DNA from: Deltaproteobacteria bacterium
GTDB lineage: Bacteria; Desulfobacterota; GWC2-55-46
Length of the DNA: 64,000 nucleotides
Assembly (NCBI GenBank): GCA_016218105.1
Contig: JACRET010000009.1
Coordinates: 1-64,000, forward strand
Reading direction: 5' to 3'
Position numbers and translations under genes: made by a program. A model generated the notes under the pieces. That model ran no database searches, was not told the origin of the DNA, and worked only from the letters and a program-made list of their open reading frames with translations. Below, piece after piece: positions 51,922 to 60,375 of this stretch. Numbering within the stretch: position 1 is the first letter of the stretch; every line of letters begins with the position of its first letter.

Positions 51922-52575
51922 TCAGATGTATTCTTTCAGGGGACAGCTCAAGCAAAGAGGCGCTTTTGTTTTGCAGAAGTCTTTTCCTGTTTTGACGATC
52001 AGGGCGTGGTACTCGTTGAATGTCCGCGTATCCGGAGGAAGGCTCTCTGTAAATACCGCCTTCACATCTTCGTATCCGGCATCTTCAGGCAAAAGGCCGT
52101 GGCGTGAGAATATCCTTTTTGTGTACGCGTCCACGACAAACTCGGGCTTCCCGGCGGCGTACAGGATGATGGAATCCGCCGTTTCAGGGCCGATGCCGTT
52201 TATGTTCAGAAGCTCTTCCCTTAATCCTTCCGCGCTCTTATTAAAGAGCCTTCCGAGATCCCCCTTGTGGTTGTCGAAGAGGTGGTTCGTAAAATGCTTA
52301 AGGCGCTTCGCCTTTACGTTGAAATATCCGGCGGGCCTTATGAGCAGCGCAAGCTCGCCGGTATCGAGCGCGTGGAGCCCCTTGGGGTTAAGCACCCCTT
52401 TTTCCTTAAGGTTCCTTATGGCCTTTTCCACGTTCGACCAGGCTGTGTTCTGAGTGAGTATGGCCCCGATTATTACCTCGAAATCGGTTTCACCCGGCCA
52501 CCATCCCTGGGGGCCGAACGCCTTTAAAAGCGTCTTGTAGTACTTAAGTATTTCGGTATCTTTTTTCTTCCGCAT
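51922..52575 (-). CDS. EndoIII-related HhH-GPD DNA glycosylase (COG2231 type)
   Basis: The 217-residue protein belongs to the helix-hairpin-helix base excision family. GAILTQNTAWSNVEKAI and the hairpin NGIGPETADSI are followed by the catalytic aspartate in EFVVDAYTKR. The lysine of bifunctional EndoIII (GVGRKTA) is replaced by glutamate (GPETA), so lyase activity should be absent and a monofunctional, MagIII-like glycosylase is likely. The C-terminal cluster motif has C-x6-C-x2-C (CKTKAPLCLSC) but the chain stops before the fourth cysteine (CPLKEYI). Substrate is unknown; alkylated purines are a fair guess. It is tightly packed between rluB and mutL. Confidence 0.85.
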   Translation of the reverse strand: MRKKKDTEILKYYKTLLKAFGPQGWWPGETDFEVIIGAILTQNTAWSNVEKAIRNLKEKGVLNPKGLHALDTGELALLIRPAGYFNVKAKRLKHFTNHLFDNHKGDLGRLFNKSAEGLREELLNINGIGPETADSIILYAAGKPEFVVDAYTKRIFSRHGLLPEDAGYEDVKAVFTESLPPDTRTFNEYHALIVKTGKDFCKTKAPLCLSCPLKEYI

Positions 52576-52580
52576 ACAGC

Positions 52581-53567
52581 TTATAGTTCTTTGAGCCGCT
52601 CTACCTCTTTGGGTGAAAGGAACCTGTACTCGCCGGTCTTCATGGTCGCGAGCTTAAGACCCGCGAACTCGACCCTTTTAAGCTTCTGAACAGGATGCCC
52701 TATCGCCAGGCACATCCTCTTGACGAGCCTGTTCCTGCCCTCCGTGATTATAAGCTCCAGCCAGGAATTTTCTTTTGTTTCCCTGATGAGCCGGGCCTTT
52801 GCGGGCAGGGTCTTTCCGTCCTCAAGGTAGACGCCTTTTTCCAGCCGCTCAATCTCGGCGGGTGTCGGGACGTCTTTTACCTTTACGAGATACTTTTTAG
52901 GAACCGAGAATTTAGGGTGGATAAGCTTGTTCGTCAGCTCGCCGTCATTCGTAAGCAGGATCACCCCTTCGGCATCGTAATCAAGCCTGCCGACCGGGAA
53001 TACCCGGGCCCTTACCCTTACCAGGTCCGTGACTACAGGCCGTTTAAGCGGGTCCGTAACCGAACTGATATACCCTTTAGGCTTATTCAGAAGTATATAG
53101 ACAAGGGGCCCTTTTACGGAGATGCTCCTTCCGTCGACCTCGATCCTGTCCTGGCTAGGGTTGGCCTTTGCCCCCAGCTCCGTCACTACCTTCCCGTTCA
53201 CCTTCACCCGGCCGTGGGTTATCATCTCCTCCGCTTTCCGTCTCGATGTCACCCCCGCCGTGGCTATGATCTTCTGAAGCCTCTCCTCCGCCTTCGGCTC
53301 CGCTGCCTTCTGCGTCTTCTGCGGTATCTGCCTCCGCGGTCTCGGCTTGCGGGCCGCTTCCTTCCCCTCCGTCCGGGAGAACCGCCCCTTCTGAAGCCTC
53401 TCCTCCGCCTTCGGCTCCGCTGCCTTCTGAGTCTTCTGCGGTACAGGCCTCCGCTGTCCCGGCTTGCGGGCAGCTTCCTTCTTCTCCGTCCGGGAGAACT
53501 TCCCCTTCACTGCTTCCGGGCTCGTTGCCTTCTTCGAAAAATCCCTGGGCTTGTCCTTTGGCCCCAT
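52581..53567 (-). CDS. rluB: 23S rRNA pseudouridine synthase with repetitive basic N-terminus
   Basis: The core (about residues 93-328) has an S4 RNA-binding domain (EERLQKIIATAGVTSRRKAEEMI) and the synthase domain with catalytic aspartate in GRLDYDAEGV. It is the RluB type. Ahead of it is an unusual lysine/arginine-rich extension made of two 39-residue repeats (residues 21-59 and 60-98; KGKFSRTEKKEAARK and KGRFSRTEGKEAARK). The ATG at 53567 has GGAGGAAG upstream, so the extension is probably real. This start lies 413 bp inside scpB, read in another frame. The basic tail may bind RNA. Shortened starts around residue 93 have no clear ribosome-binding site that I can see. Confidence 0.9.
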   Translation of the reverse strand: MGPKDKPRDFSKKATSPEAVKGKFSRTEKKEAARKPGQRRPVPQKTQKAAEPKAEERLQKGRFSRTEGKEAARKPRPRRQIPQKTQKAAEPKAEERLQKIIATAGVTSRRKAEEMITHGRVKVNGKVVTELGAKANPSQDRIEVDGRSISVKGPLVYILLNKPKGYISSVTDPLKRPVVTDLVRVRARVFPVGRLDYDAEGVILLTNDGELTNKLIHPKFSVPKKYLVKVKDVPTPAEIERLEKGVYLEDGKTLPAKARLIRETKENSWLELIITEGRNRLVKRMCLAIGHPVQKLKRVEFAGLKLATMKTGEYRFLSPKEVERLKEL

Positions 53568-54099
53568 TCTCTTCCTCCATCTTCTGTATATCTTTTAGGC
53601 TCGGCAGGCAAGAGAGGTCTTTAAGGTCAAAGGTCTCAAGGAACTCCTTGGTGGTTCCGTATACAACGGGCCTTCCGGGGACTTCTTTCCTGCCCACAAT
53701 CTTTATAAATCTCTTTTCCATAAGGGTCGCAAGCACCCCGCCGGAATCCACGCCTCTCACGGCTTCAAGCTCGCCCCTGGTGACAGGCTGCTTGTAGGCG
53801 ATTATCGCGAGGCTCTCCATCGCCGCCTTACTGATCTTTTGCAACCCTATTTTAAAAAGCCTTCGGAGCCACGGCGCGAACTCCGGGTTCGTCCTGAACT
53901 GATATCCGCCAGCCACCTCTTCGATGAGGAATCCGCCGTTCCTGGCCCCGTAATCCTCGATAAGTTCTTTAAGGGCGGCCTTGATCGTTTCCTTCTCCTC
54001 TCCTTCAAGGACAGTTGCTATCCTCTCAAGGCTTATGGCGGACTCGGACGCGAATATAAGGGACTCTATAACGGGCTTAAGGCTTTCTTTGTCGAGCAT
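53155..54099 (-). CDS. scpB: Condensin subunit ScpB with acidic repetitive tail
   Basis: ScpB is a winged-helix partner of ScpA and Smc in chromosome segregation. Residues 1-185 form the normal protein (LKPVIESLIFASESAISLERIA ... IIAYKQPVTRGELEAVRGVD). A tail of about 130 residues, nearly all Glu, Gly, Ala, Ser and Asp, follows, with two 39-residue repeats starting EGEVLPDGEEGS and EGAVLPDGGEGS. Typical ScpB ends at about 180-200 residues. The whole tail overlaps the rluB extension in another frame. It lies 24 bp after scpA. Confidence 0.92.
   Translation of the reverse strand: MLDKESLKPVIESLIFASESAISLERIATVLEGEEKETIKAALKELIEDYGARNGGFLIEEVAGGYQFRTNPEFAPWLRRLFKIGLQKISKAAMESLAIIAYKQPVTRGELEAVRGVDSGGVLATLMEKRFIKIVGRKEVPGRPVVYGTTKEFLETFDLKDLSCLPSLKDIQKMEEENGAKGQAQGFFEEGNEPGSSEGEVLPDGEEGSCPQAGTAEACTAEDSEGSGAEGGGEASEGAVLPDGGEGSGPQAETAEADTAEDAEGSGAEGGGEASEDHSHGGGDIETESGGDDNPRPGEGEREGSDGAGGKGQP
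53274..53507 (-). repeat. 117-bp tandem duplication within the scpB/rluB overlap
   Basis: Units 53274-53390 and 53391-53507 are both 117 bp and differ at about 11 positions by my count. As 117 is divisible by three, both reading frames stay open and each gains a 39-residue repeat. Confidence 0.95.
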
Positions 54100-54123
54100 A
54101 AAAGACGACCTTTCGAAAGAATT

Positions 54124-54867
54124 TTACTCTGCTGGCGCGGCCTCTTCAGCCGGGGGAGGGGAGTAGACCCTTATTATCCCGTCCTCGGTCTGATGTATCC
54201 TTATCATGAGGAGCTTGGCAAGCTCCAGTATGGCTAAAAAGGTCACTACTATTTCGCCCCTGGTGGCGTCGTTCTCAAACAGGGAGGTAAAGGCGATGCT
54301 CTTTTCCCTGTTGACCAGTTCCATTACGTAGTTTATCTTGTCGGCGATCTTGAAACGCTCGGCCGTAAGCGCTATCGCGGCCTTTGCCTTCGGCGCCTTC
54401 GCGAGTATATCCTTCAGCGCCCCCATAAGGTCGAATACGGAGACTTCCATGAAGCCCGCGCCTTCCTCAAGCTCTTCGATCGACACGTGCGGGCCTCTCA
54501 AAAAGACATCCCTGCCGAGAACCGGTTTTTCCGCAAGCTCTTTGGCGGCCTCTTTATAACGCTGATACTCAAGAAGCCTCTTGATAAGCTCTTCCCTGGG
54601 ATCGACCCCGTCGTCTTCCTCTGGAACGGCCTCTTCATCGACAGGAAGAAGCATCTTGCTTTTGATGTGCACGAGGGTGGCGGCCATTACCAGGAATTCG
54701 CCAGCCACATCGAGGTTCATTTCCTTCATGATGTCGATGTATTCGATATACTGCTCCGTGATCCTGGCGATGGGGATATCGTAGATATCCACCTCGTTTT
54801 TTTTTATGAGGTGAAGGAGGAGGTCCAGAGGCCCTTCGAATATGTCGAGTTTTACGTTGTAAACCAT
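54124..54867 (-). CDS. scpA: Condensin subunit ScpA (kleisin)
   Basis: ScpA bridges the Smc heads. The 247-residue length and the N-terminal YNVKLDIFEGPLDLLLHLIKKNEVDIYDIPIARITEQYIEYI are diagnostic, and a C-terminal winged-helix region (VVTFLAILELAKLLMIRIHQ) is present. It starts the scpA-scpB-rluB group, which is a common gene order. trpS lies 79 bp upstream on the same strand. Smc itself is not in the window. Confidence 0.96.
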   Translation of the reverse strand: MVYNVKLDIFEGPLDLLLHLIKKNEVDIYDIPIARITEQYIEYIDIMKEMNLDVAGEFLVMAATLVHIKSKMLLPVDEEAVPEEDDGVDPREELIKRLLEYQRYKEAAKELAEKPVLGRDVFLRGPHVSIEELEEGAGFMEVSVFDLMGALKDILAKAPKAKAAIALTAERFKIADKINYVMELVNREKSIAFTSLFENDATRGEIVVTFLAILELAKLLMIRIHQTEDGIIRVYSPPPAEEAAPAE

Positions 54868-54946
54868 AAGAGAATTTGGTTGCCTGATGGTAAAAGTTTA
54901 TAATTTTTTTAAATCGGAGCAGATACCCGGCGGCTGATTACCGTCT

Positions 54947-55936
54947 TTATTCCAGCCCCATGGCTTTTCTGACCTCAGCCATGTTATCTGCCGCCACCCT
55001 TGAGGCCTTTTTCGCGCCCTCGTTCAGGATCGACTCGATGAGTTCGGGGTCTTTCTCAAATTCAGCGCGCCTTTTCTGTATAGGCCCGAGCATCTCGATC
55101 ACCTTGGGGATGACGGATTTTTTGCATTCCGTGCATCCGATCGTGGCCTTGGTGCAGCCTTCCCTTACCCATTCGATCGTCTTTTCATCAGAATACAAGG
55201 TGTGAAAGGTTATAAAGAGCGGGCAGACATCGGGGTTCCCGGCGTCTGTCCTTCTCTTGCGCGCCGTGTCGGTCATCATGTGGAGGATCTTCTGCTCTAT
55301 AACTTCAGGGGCGTCCGAGAGGAGTATGGCGTTATTATAGCTCTTGCTCATCTTCCTGCCGTCAGTGCCCAGCACCTTCGGAGAGGCGGTAAGGAGCGTC
55401 TGCGGTTCAGGAAAAACCGGGCCGTAGAAGTGGTTGAACCTCCGGGTGATCTCCCTGGAAAGCTCCAGGTGAGGGGCCTGGTCGATCCCTACGGGAACTT
55501 TGTCGGCCTTATAGACGATTATGTCAGCCGTCTGGAGGACGGGGTATCCGAGGAACCCGAATGTGTGGAGGTCCTTATCCCGTATTTCTTGAAGCTGTTC
55601 CTTGTATGTGGGATTTCTCTCAAGCCATGAGAGAGGCGTTATCATCGAAAGCAAAACAAAGAGTTCGGCGTGTTCCCTGACCGAAGACTGGCGGAAGATA
55701 GTAGCTCTTTTTGGGTCTATCCCCACGGAGAGCCAGTCAAGCACCATCTGCCTGATATTTTCCCGTATCCCTTTGGGGGAGGCGTAGTCAGTCGTGAGGG
55801 CGTGCCAGTCCGCTACGAAGAAGAAGCATTCGTACTCTTCCTGAAGCTTAAGCCAATTGGCAAGCACCCCGTGATAGTGGCCGAAGTGAAGCTTGCCCGT
55901 GGGCCTCATACCGCTTAGAACCCTGCTCTGGTGCAT
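54947..55936 (-). CDS. trpS: Tryptophanyl-tRNA synthetase
   Basis: TrpS charges tRNA-Trp. The 329-residue class I enzyme has the HIGH-type motif HFGH (residues 17-20, in GMRPTGKLHFGHYHG) and KMSKS at 195-199. The C-terminus contains a TECKKSVIPK stretch typical of one TrpS subgroup. It lies 3 bp after the M50 protease gene and upstream of scpA. Confidence 0.96.
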   Translation of the reverse strand: MHQSRVLSGMRPTGKLHFGHYHGVLANWLKLQEEYECFFFVADWHALTTDYASPKGIRENIRQMVLDWLSVGIDPKRATIFRQSSVREHAELFVLLSMITPLSWLERNPTYKEQLQEIRDKDLHTFGFLGYPVLQTADIIVYKADKVPVGIDQAPHLELSREITRRFNHFYGPVFPEPQTLLTASPKVLGTDGRKMSKSYNNAILLSDAPEVIEQKILHMMTDTARKRRTDAGNPDVCPLFITFHTLYSDEKTIEWVREGCTKATIGCTECKKSVIPKVIEMLGPIQKRRAEFEKDPELIESILNEGAKKASRVAADNMAEVRKAMGLE

Positions 55937-55939
55937 AAC

Positions 55940-56578
55940 CTAAAAACCTCCAGTAAGTAAACCGACTAAAAGGAAAACGAGCGGCGAAACTAATTTGTTG
56001 AGCAAGCCGGACATAATGAGCACGAGAAGGATCATAAAGCCGTAAGGCTCCAGCCTCGAGAACGCGAAGGCGTTCCTGGCCGGGAGCAGGTTGGATAAAA
56101 CCTTGCTTCCGTCAAGCGGCGGTATCGGGACCATATTGAATACGGCGAGAGAGACGTTTAAGACTATCGAAAGCTCCGCCATCAGGTACAGCGGCCTGTA
56201 AGCCCCTGGCACGGCTGAGAGAAAATCAAACCCGCCCATAAGGAATATCTTGAAAATGACCGCCGACACGGCCGCGAGGGCGAGGTTGGAGAGCGGCCCT
56301 GCAATGGCTACCCACATCATGTCCCTTGAGATATGCTTAAAGTTTCTGGGGTTTATCGGTACGGGCTTTGCCCAACCGAAAAGCCCCGAGAAAAATAACG
56401 CCAGGGTGCCTATGGGGTCAAGGTGCTTAAGCGGGTTCAGAGTGACCCTGCCGAGCATCTTGGCAGTGGGGTCTCCGAGCTTATAAGCGACCCACGCGTG
56501 AGCGCATTCATGTACCGTCAAGGCCAGCAATATCGGCGGAGCCGTAAGTAAAATTCTCTGAAGATAATCCTGAAACAT
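55940..56578 (-). CDS. Site-2 protease family membrane metalloprotease (M50)
   Basis: The 212-residue membrane protein has the zinc site H23-E-C-A-H27 within the first helix and the third ligand motif NMVPIPPLDGSK (D156) in a later helix. This defines the short M50 family found widely next to trpS and scpA. Such enzymes cleave membrane-embedded substrates, but the short form has no known target. It is a likely first gene of the trpS-scpA-scpB-rluB segment, with a 311-bp gap upstream. Confidence 0.92.
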   Translation of the reverse strand: MFQDYLQRILLTAPPILLALTVHECAHAWVAYKLGDPTAKMLGRVTLNPLKHLDPIGTLALFFSGLFGWAKPVPINPRNFKHISRDMMWVAIAGPLSNLALAAVSAVIFKIFLMGGFDFLSAVPGAYRPLYLMAELSIVLNVSLAVFNMVPIPPLDGSKVLSNLLPARNAFAFSRLEPYGFMILLVLIMSGLLNKLVSPLVFLLVGLLTGGF

Positions 56579-56889
56579 AATTTATCCTTCGAATTTACTA
56601 GTTTATCAGATGAGTCCTCGAAGCGTCAACGCAAATCTGTTTTAAAAAATAGAGGGATTTCTGGACTATTTTGTGCGTTAAGCCGGAATAAACCCGAAAT
56701 AAGGCCGGAAAAGAAGGGGAAAAAGCAATGATGGGCCGGTTGAGGGCGAGGCCGCCGCCTGAACAAATTCCCGGTTTTTCATCAACCTGTTAGGGCAATA
56801 TCTTTGTGATCGACTATGCGGAATTTATCTGTATTAGCCGGAGAAGCGCGCAAAAAGGCCCTTTTTATAAAGGTGCGAGCCGGGGCATT
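56579..56889. other. Intergenic region with repeat A and C remnants
   Basis: A remnant of the repeat A tail (CCTGAACAAATTCCCGG ... TTTTTCATCAACCTG) lies at about 56757-56790. A C-like fragment (GCGCGCAAAAAGGCCCTTTT) lies at about 56848. No gene is seen. A promoter for the M50-trpS run probably lies here but I cannot point to clear boxes. Confidence 0.5.
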
Positions 56890-57402
56890 TCATTTCTCAA
56901 GACACTTTAAGGTATCTATGTCATGTTTTATAAATACGGCCTTGCCGGGGTCTGGCTCCATCTCAAGGGCCTTCTCCAAATGCCTTATCACGGAACGCGG
57001 CCAGAGGTGCGGCGGTATCGCGGGCCGCCTGATCTTCCATTTACCCTTATCCTCCACTACCGTGAAATCCACGATCTCATGGAAGTCATAGCTCAAGATA
57101 CCGTATGTGCTCAAGATGCCGACCACATGATATCTGACCTCGACGGAGGCCTCGTTCTCCGAGATCATCCTTGACCGTAGGATCTTCGTGCCGTCTATGA
57201 TAAAGGCGCGGTCCCATACATGCTCGCTGGGCCATTCGACGAGCGGCGCGATCTTGCCTGCGTAAGTCTCCGGCGAGAGCTTCTCCCCCTTTGAGTCTCC
57301 GGTAAAGTAAGCCCTTACGACACCCTCCGGCCCCTTAAGGGCGCAGCCGGACAGGGATAGGAGGACTGAGAACAGAAAGAATATTTTTTTAAATGACGGC
57401 AT
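56890..57402 (-). CDS. Lipoprotein of unknown function
   Basis: The 170-residue protein starts with a lipoprotein signal and lipobox LSGC (C20), so it is exported and lipid-anchored. The mature part (PEGVVRAYFTGDSKGEKLSPETYAGKIAPLVEWP ... VVEDKGKWKIRRP) looks like a small alpha-plus-beta domain of the NTF2/DUF4878 kind, but I do not claim the family. It lies 10 bp downstream of the tRNA nucleotidyltransferase gene and is probably co-transcribed. Confidence 0.65.
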   Translation of the reverse strand: MPSFKKIFFLFSVLLSLSGCALKGPEGVVRAYFTGDSKGEKLSPETYAGKIAPLVEWPSEHVWDRAFIIDGTKILRSRMISENEASVEVRYHVVGILSTYGILSYDFHEIVDFTVVEDKGKWKIRRPAIPPHLWPRSVIRHLEKALEMEPDPGKAVFIKHDIDTLKCLEK

Positions 57403-57412
57403 CTCATTTCCT

Positions 57413-60055
57413 TTAGTTTTTTTTGGCGGCCCGCCTGTCCTTCTGCCTTTTTTTCGTAGAGACGTAATCCCTTACGAACCTCTCCTCATCTTCCCTTGCA
57501 AGGAGCTCTCCGTCAAGCCTCCTGTTGAAAAGCTCACGGAGGATTTCGCCTATGACCGGCCCCTCCTCGACCCCCATCTTCTTTACATCCGCCCCCTTGA
57601 GCGCCGTCTCGGTGTATTTAAGCTTCGTAATATAGTTCGATAGTGACCTCTTTACATGCTCCCGCTGTGCCTTGGCGAGGAGATAGATGATAACCTCTAT
57701 CGGTAGCTCGTCAAGAAGCGAGTACAAGGAGCTGTTCTTTTTTACAAGCCCGGAGTTGAGCATATTCAGGGCCTTTATCCCCGCCCCTCTGGAGTCGAGC
57801 ACGGATATCTTTTTTTTGCCGGAGATCATGAGGCGTTTGACAAGCCCCTTGAGGTCTTCTTCAGTGAGCGGGTCGGTCAGGGCCAGAAGGAGCACCAGCC
57901 AGCCCTCGGCCTTGTCTTTTGTGTAAAGAAGCTCGTGCCAGATGAGGGTCTCCCTCGTCCTCTCAAAGAATATCTCACGGTTTAAATCCCATGTTATGGA
58001 GCCGTGAATGAGCTTGAGAAGGCCGAGCTCATGGAGTCTTTTGATGCATTTGGCGGCAGTCTCTTCCTTGAGGATATTTTTAAGCTCCTCAAGGAGCCTA
58101 GCGCCTGAAAGCTCCTTAAACACATCGAGCTTTACCGCGTTTTTTATGAGGTGAAGCGTGTGCTTGCTTATCTTGAAGTCAAATTTTTCCGCGAACCTGG
58201 CCGCCCTCAGCGCCCTCGTAGGGTCTTCCACGAAGCTTAGGTTATGGAGCACCCGTATCGTTTTCTCTTTTATGTCTTTCTGCGCGCCGAAAAAGTCGAT
58301 AAGCTCTCCGAACTTGCCGGGGCAGAGCGCGATAGCGAGGGTATTTATAATGAAGTCGCGCCTGTACAGGTCGAGCTTCAAAGACGACTGCTCAACCGTG
58401 GGCAGGGCCGCGGGCTTCTCATAATACTCAAGGCGGGCTGTAGCCACGTCTATCTTAAACCCGTCGGGGAATATCAGCACAGCTGTCCTGAACCTGTGAT
58501 GGGTCTTTACCCGAAGCCCTCTTTTTCCGGCGAAGTCTGTCGCGAACGCTATGCCGTCCCCGCCCTCGATAACTATATCGATATCGAGATTTTCTCTCCT
58601 GAGTATCAGATCTCTTACGAACCCGCCTACGGCGTAGGCTTTAAGCCCGGAAGCCTCGGCGACGCCCCCGGCGTCTTTCAATATCTCGACGGCCCAGGCA
58701 GGGAGCCGCTCCTGGATGAGCTTGGACAGATGCCTTACCTTGAGCGCCTTATCCTTCGAGGCCTCTCTAAGCTCCTCCTGCAAGAGTTTAAGGAGGTCTG
58801 TCCTGGTTATCACGCCGGCTACCTTTTTATCTTTTAAAACCGGGAGCAATCTCTGGCCGTGGCCGACGACCTTCTCCCTTATCTCATCGACCGAGGTATC
58901 CGCTGTAACGGTCTCGATCTCGGTCGTCATATAGTCCTCAACAGGCGCGGAGCCAAGGCCGTGGTAGACCGCTTTATCCAATACCTGCCTTGTAATAACC
59001 CCGGAGACCGAGCCGTTCCTTACGACAGGCGCGGCGTTTATGCCGTATCTGCGCATCAGCTCTATGGCCTCATTTAAACGGGTCTGCGGAGGGAGCGTTA
59101 TAGGCGGAAAGGACATGATGTCTTTCGCGGCGCGCTCAGGCACGATGGACTTCCTTATGGCTGAAAGGAGGATCTCCTTCGCCTCTATGAGAGTCGCTCC
59201 CTTAATGGTGGCCGACGCCGCGGTAGAGTGTCCGCCTCCTCCGACAGCCCGGGCGACCTTTCCCACATCGACCCTTGGAGCCCTTGAACGCGCTATAACG
59301 TGGACCCTGTCCTCGGTATCGACGAGCATGAAAAGGCAGCTCATGGATTCTATGTCCATTATCTTATGGGCGAGCGTGGATATGTCCCCGGTATATTTCT
59401 CAAGGTATCCTTCGGCCACAACGATATCCAATCCGCTGACTGTGTAGGTAGTCTCGGATTGGAGAAACTCATTTAGAAGCGCCACCTCCTCTGGCGTAAG
59501 CTCTTTTCTGAGCAGGGCCGAAACGGCGGGGAGATCCGCCCCGTTTGATAAGAGGAACGAGGCGGCTTCATAATCGCTTGCCGTTGTCGAGGGGTATGTA
59601 AGGGAGCCGGTGTCCTCGTAAATACCCGCCATGAGGATAGTCGCCTCCTCCGGGGTGAGCGGGATGGCCCTTTCCTTCAATATCAGCGTAAGGACGGTGG
59701 TCGATGAGCCGTAAGGTTTGATGACCTCTAACGAGCCTTGGATGTCCTCTTCGGTGGATGGATGGTGGTCGTATATGTGGATGTCGATACCGGGCTTTTT
59801 TGCAAGCTCCCCGAAGGGGCCGATCCTTCCGGCCTGTCTCACGTCGACGAGGATAAGCCTTTTTACCTGGTCGAGTTTTATCTCTTTTATCCTGTCGAAT
59901 TTGTAAGGAAGGGAGATGGTTTCCAGCGCGTTTTTCAAGCTCTTCTCAAGGGAGCCTGAAAACACCAGCCGCGCCCTGGGGTAGAGCTTCTTTGCGGCTA
60001 TCATTGAAGCGAACGTGTCGAAGTCCGCGTTGGTATGTGAAGTGATGACCTCCAT
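57413..60055 (-). CDS. tRNA nucleotidyltransferase with DHH and CBS domains
   Basis: The 880-residue protein combines four parts. A DHH phosphoesterase domain (DHH at residues 96-98) comes first, with a DHHA1 part containing GGGGHSTAAS (about 270). Two CBS domains (about 312-430) follow. Last is a class II polymerase-beta-type nucleotidyltransferase from about 470, with GGFVRDLILRRENLDIDIVIEGG and RRDFIINTLAI. This architecture is known from delta-type Proteobacteria and Aquifex-type enzymes, where the protein adds A or CCA to tRNA ends. The CBS pair may sense adenine nucleotides. It is the first gene of a two-gene unit with the lipoprotein. Repeat A copy 8 lies upstream. Confidence 0.9.
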   Translation of the reverse strand: MEVITSHTNADFDTFASMIAAKKLYPRARLVFSGSLEKSLKNALETISLPYKFDRIKEIKLDQVKRLILVDVRQAGRIGPFGELAKKPGIDIHIYDHHPSTEEDIQGSLEVIKPYGSSTTVLTLILKERAIPLTPEEATILMAGIYEDTGSLTYPSTTASDYEAASFLLSNGADLPAVSALLRKELTPEEVALLNEFLQSETTYTVSGLDIVVAEGYLEKYTGDISTLAHKIMDIESMSCLFMLVDTEDRVHVIARSRAPRVDVGKVARAVGGGGHSTAASATIKGATLIEAKEILLSAIRKSIVPERAAKDIMSFPPITLPPQTRLNEAIELMRRYGINAAPVVRNGSVSGVITRQVLDKAVYHGLGSAPVEDYMTTEIETVTADTSVDEIREKVVGHGQRLLPVLKDKKVAGVITRTDLLKLLQEELREASKDKALKVRHLSKLIQERLPAWAVEILKDAGGVAEASGLKAYAVGGFVRDLILRRENLDIDIVIEGGDGIAFATDFAGKRGLRVKTHHRFRTAVLIFPDGFKIDVATARLEYYEKPAALPTVEQSSLKLDLYRRDFIINTLAIALCPGKFGELIDFFGAQKDIKEKTIRVLHNLSFVEDPTRALRAARFAEKFDFKISKHTLHLIKNAVKLDVFKELSGARLLEELKNILKEETAAKCIKRLHELGLLKLIHGSITWDLNREIFFERTRETLIWHELLYTKDKAEGWLVLLLALTDPLTEEDLKGLVKRLMISGKKKISVLDSRGAGIKALNMLNSGLVKKNSSLYSLLDELPIEVIIYLLAKAQREHVKRSLSNYITKLKYTETALKGADVKKMGVEEGPVIGEILRELFNRRLDGELLAREDEERFVRDYVSTKKRQKDRRAAKKN

Positions 60056-60150
60056 AAGCCGATATTAGCACAATTAAAAGCGGGTTTACAAAAGATTTGG
60101 GGGAGGAGGGATTGATCGTCCTGTTTCATCATGCCAGGGGCAAGCTCTAA

Positions 60151-60303
60151 CAGGCTGCTGAAAAAGTCCATCTGTTTCGTTGTCATTGTCGCTCGTCATT
60201 GCGGCGTACAGACAAAGTACGCCGCCTTCCTCGCTTCTCGACGCCTCGCAGCTGAATATGCATAGCGAGCGCATTCCCCGCGGATTCCGCGGGGAGCTTC
60301 AAT
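60151..60303 (+). repeat. Repeat A copy 8 with short repeat B
   Basis: CAGGCTGCTGAAAAAGTCC begins at 60151 and the GGCGTAC/GTACGCC hairpin is intact. A shortened repeat B (60258-60302, with CCCCGCGGATTCCGCGGGG) then replaces the right arm of A. No gene lies in 60056-60375. Confidence 0.88.
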
Positions 60304-60330
60304 CAATTAGAGATTTCCTAAAGAAATAAT

Positions 60331-60366
60331 AAAAGGGGCGGATAATCTTTTTACCCGCCCCTTTTT
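60331..60366 (-). terminator. Terminator of hexahaem cytochrome gene
   Basis: The stem AAAAGGGGCGG/CCGCCCCTTTT is followed by T-rich sequence in both directions. It lies 10 bp after the stop of the cytochrome gene on the minus strand. Confidence 0.85.
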
Positions 60367-60375
60367 ATCTATCAC

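Noticed and set aside
53274-53507. CRISPR-like array
   Set aside because: There are only two direct 117-bp units with no spacers, and they lie in coding sequence.
52695-53624. Long plus-strand open frame (309 codons) opposite rluB/scpB
   Set aside because: It is antisense to two well-supported genes. Its Leu/Arg/Pro-rich repetitive sequence simply mirrors the duplicated region, and it has no recognisable domain.
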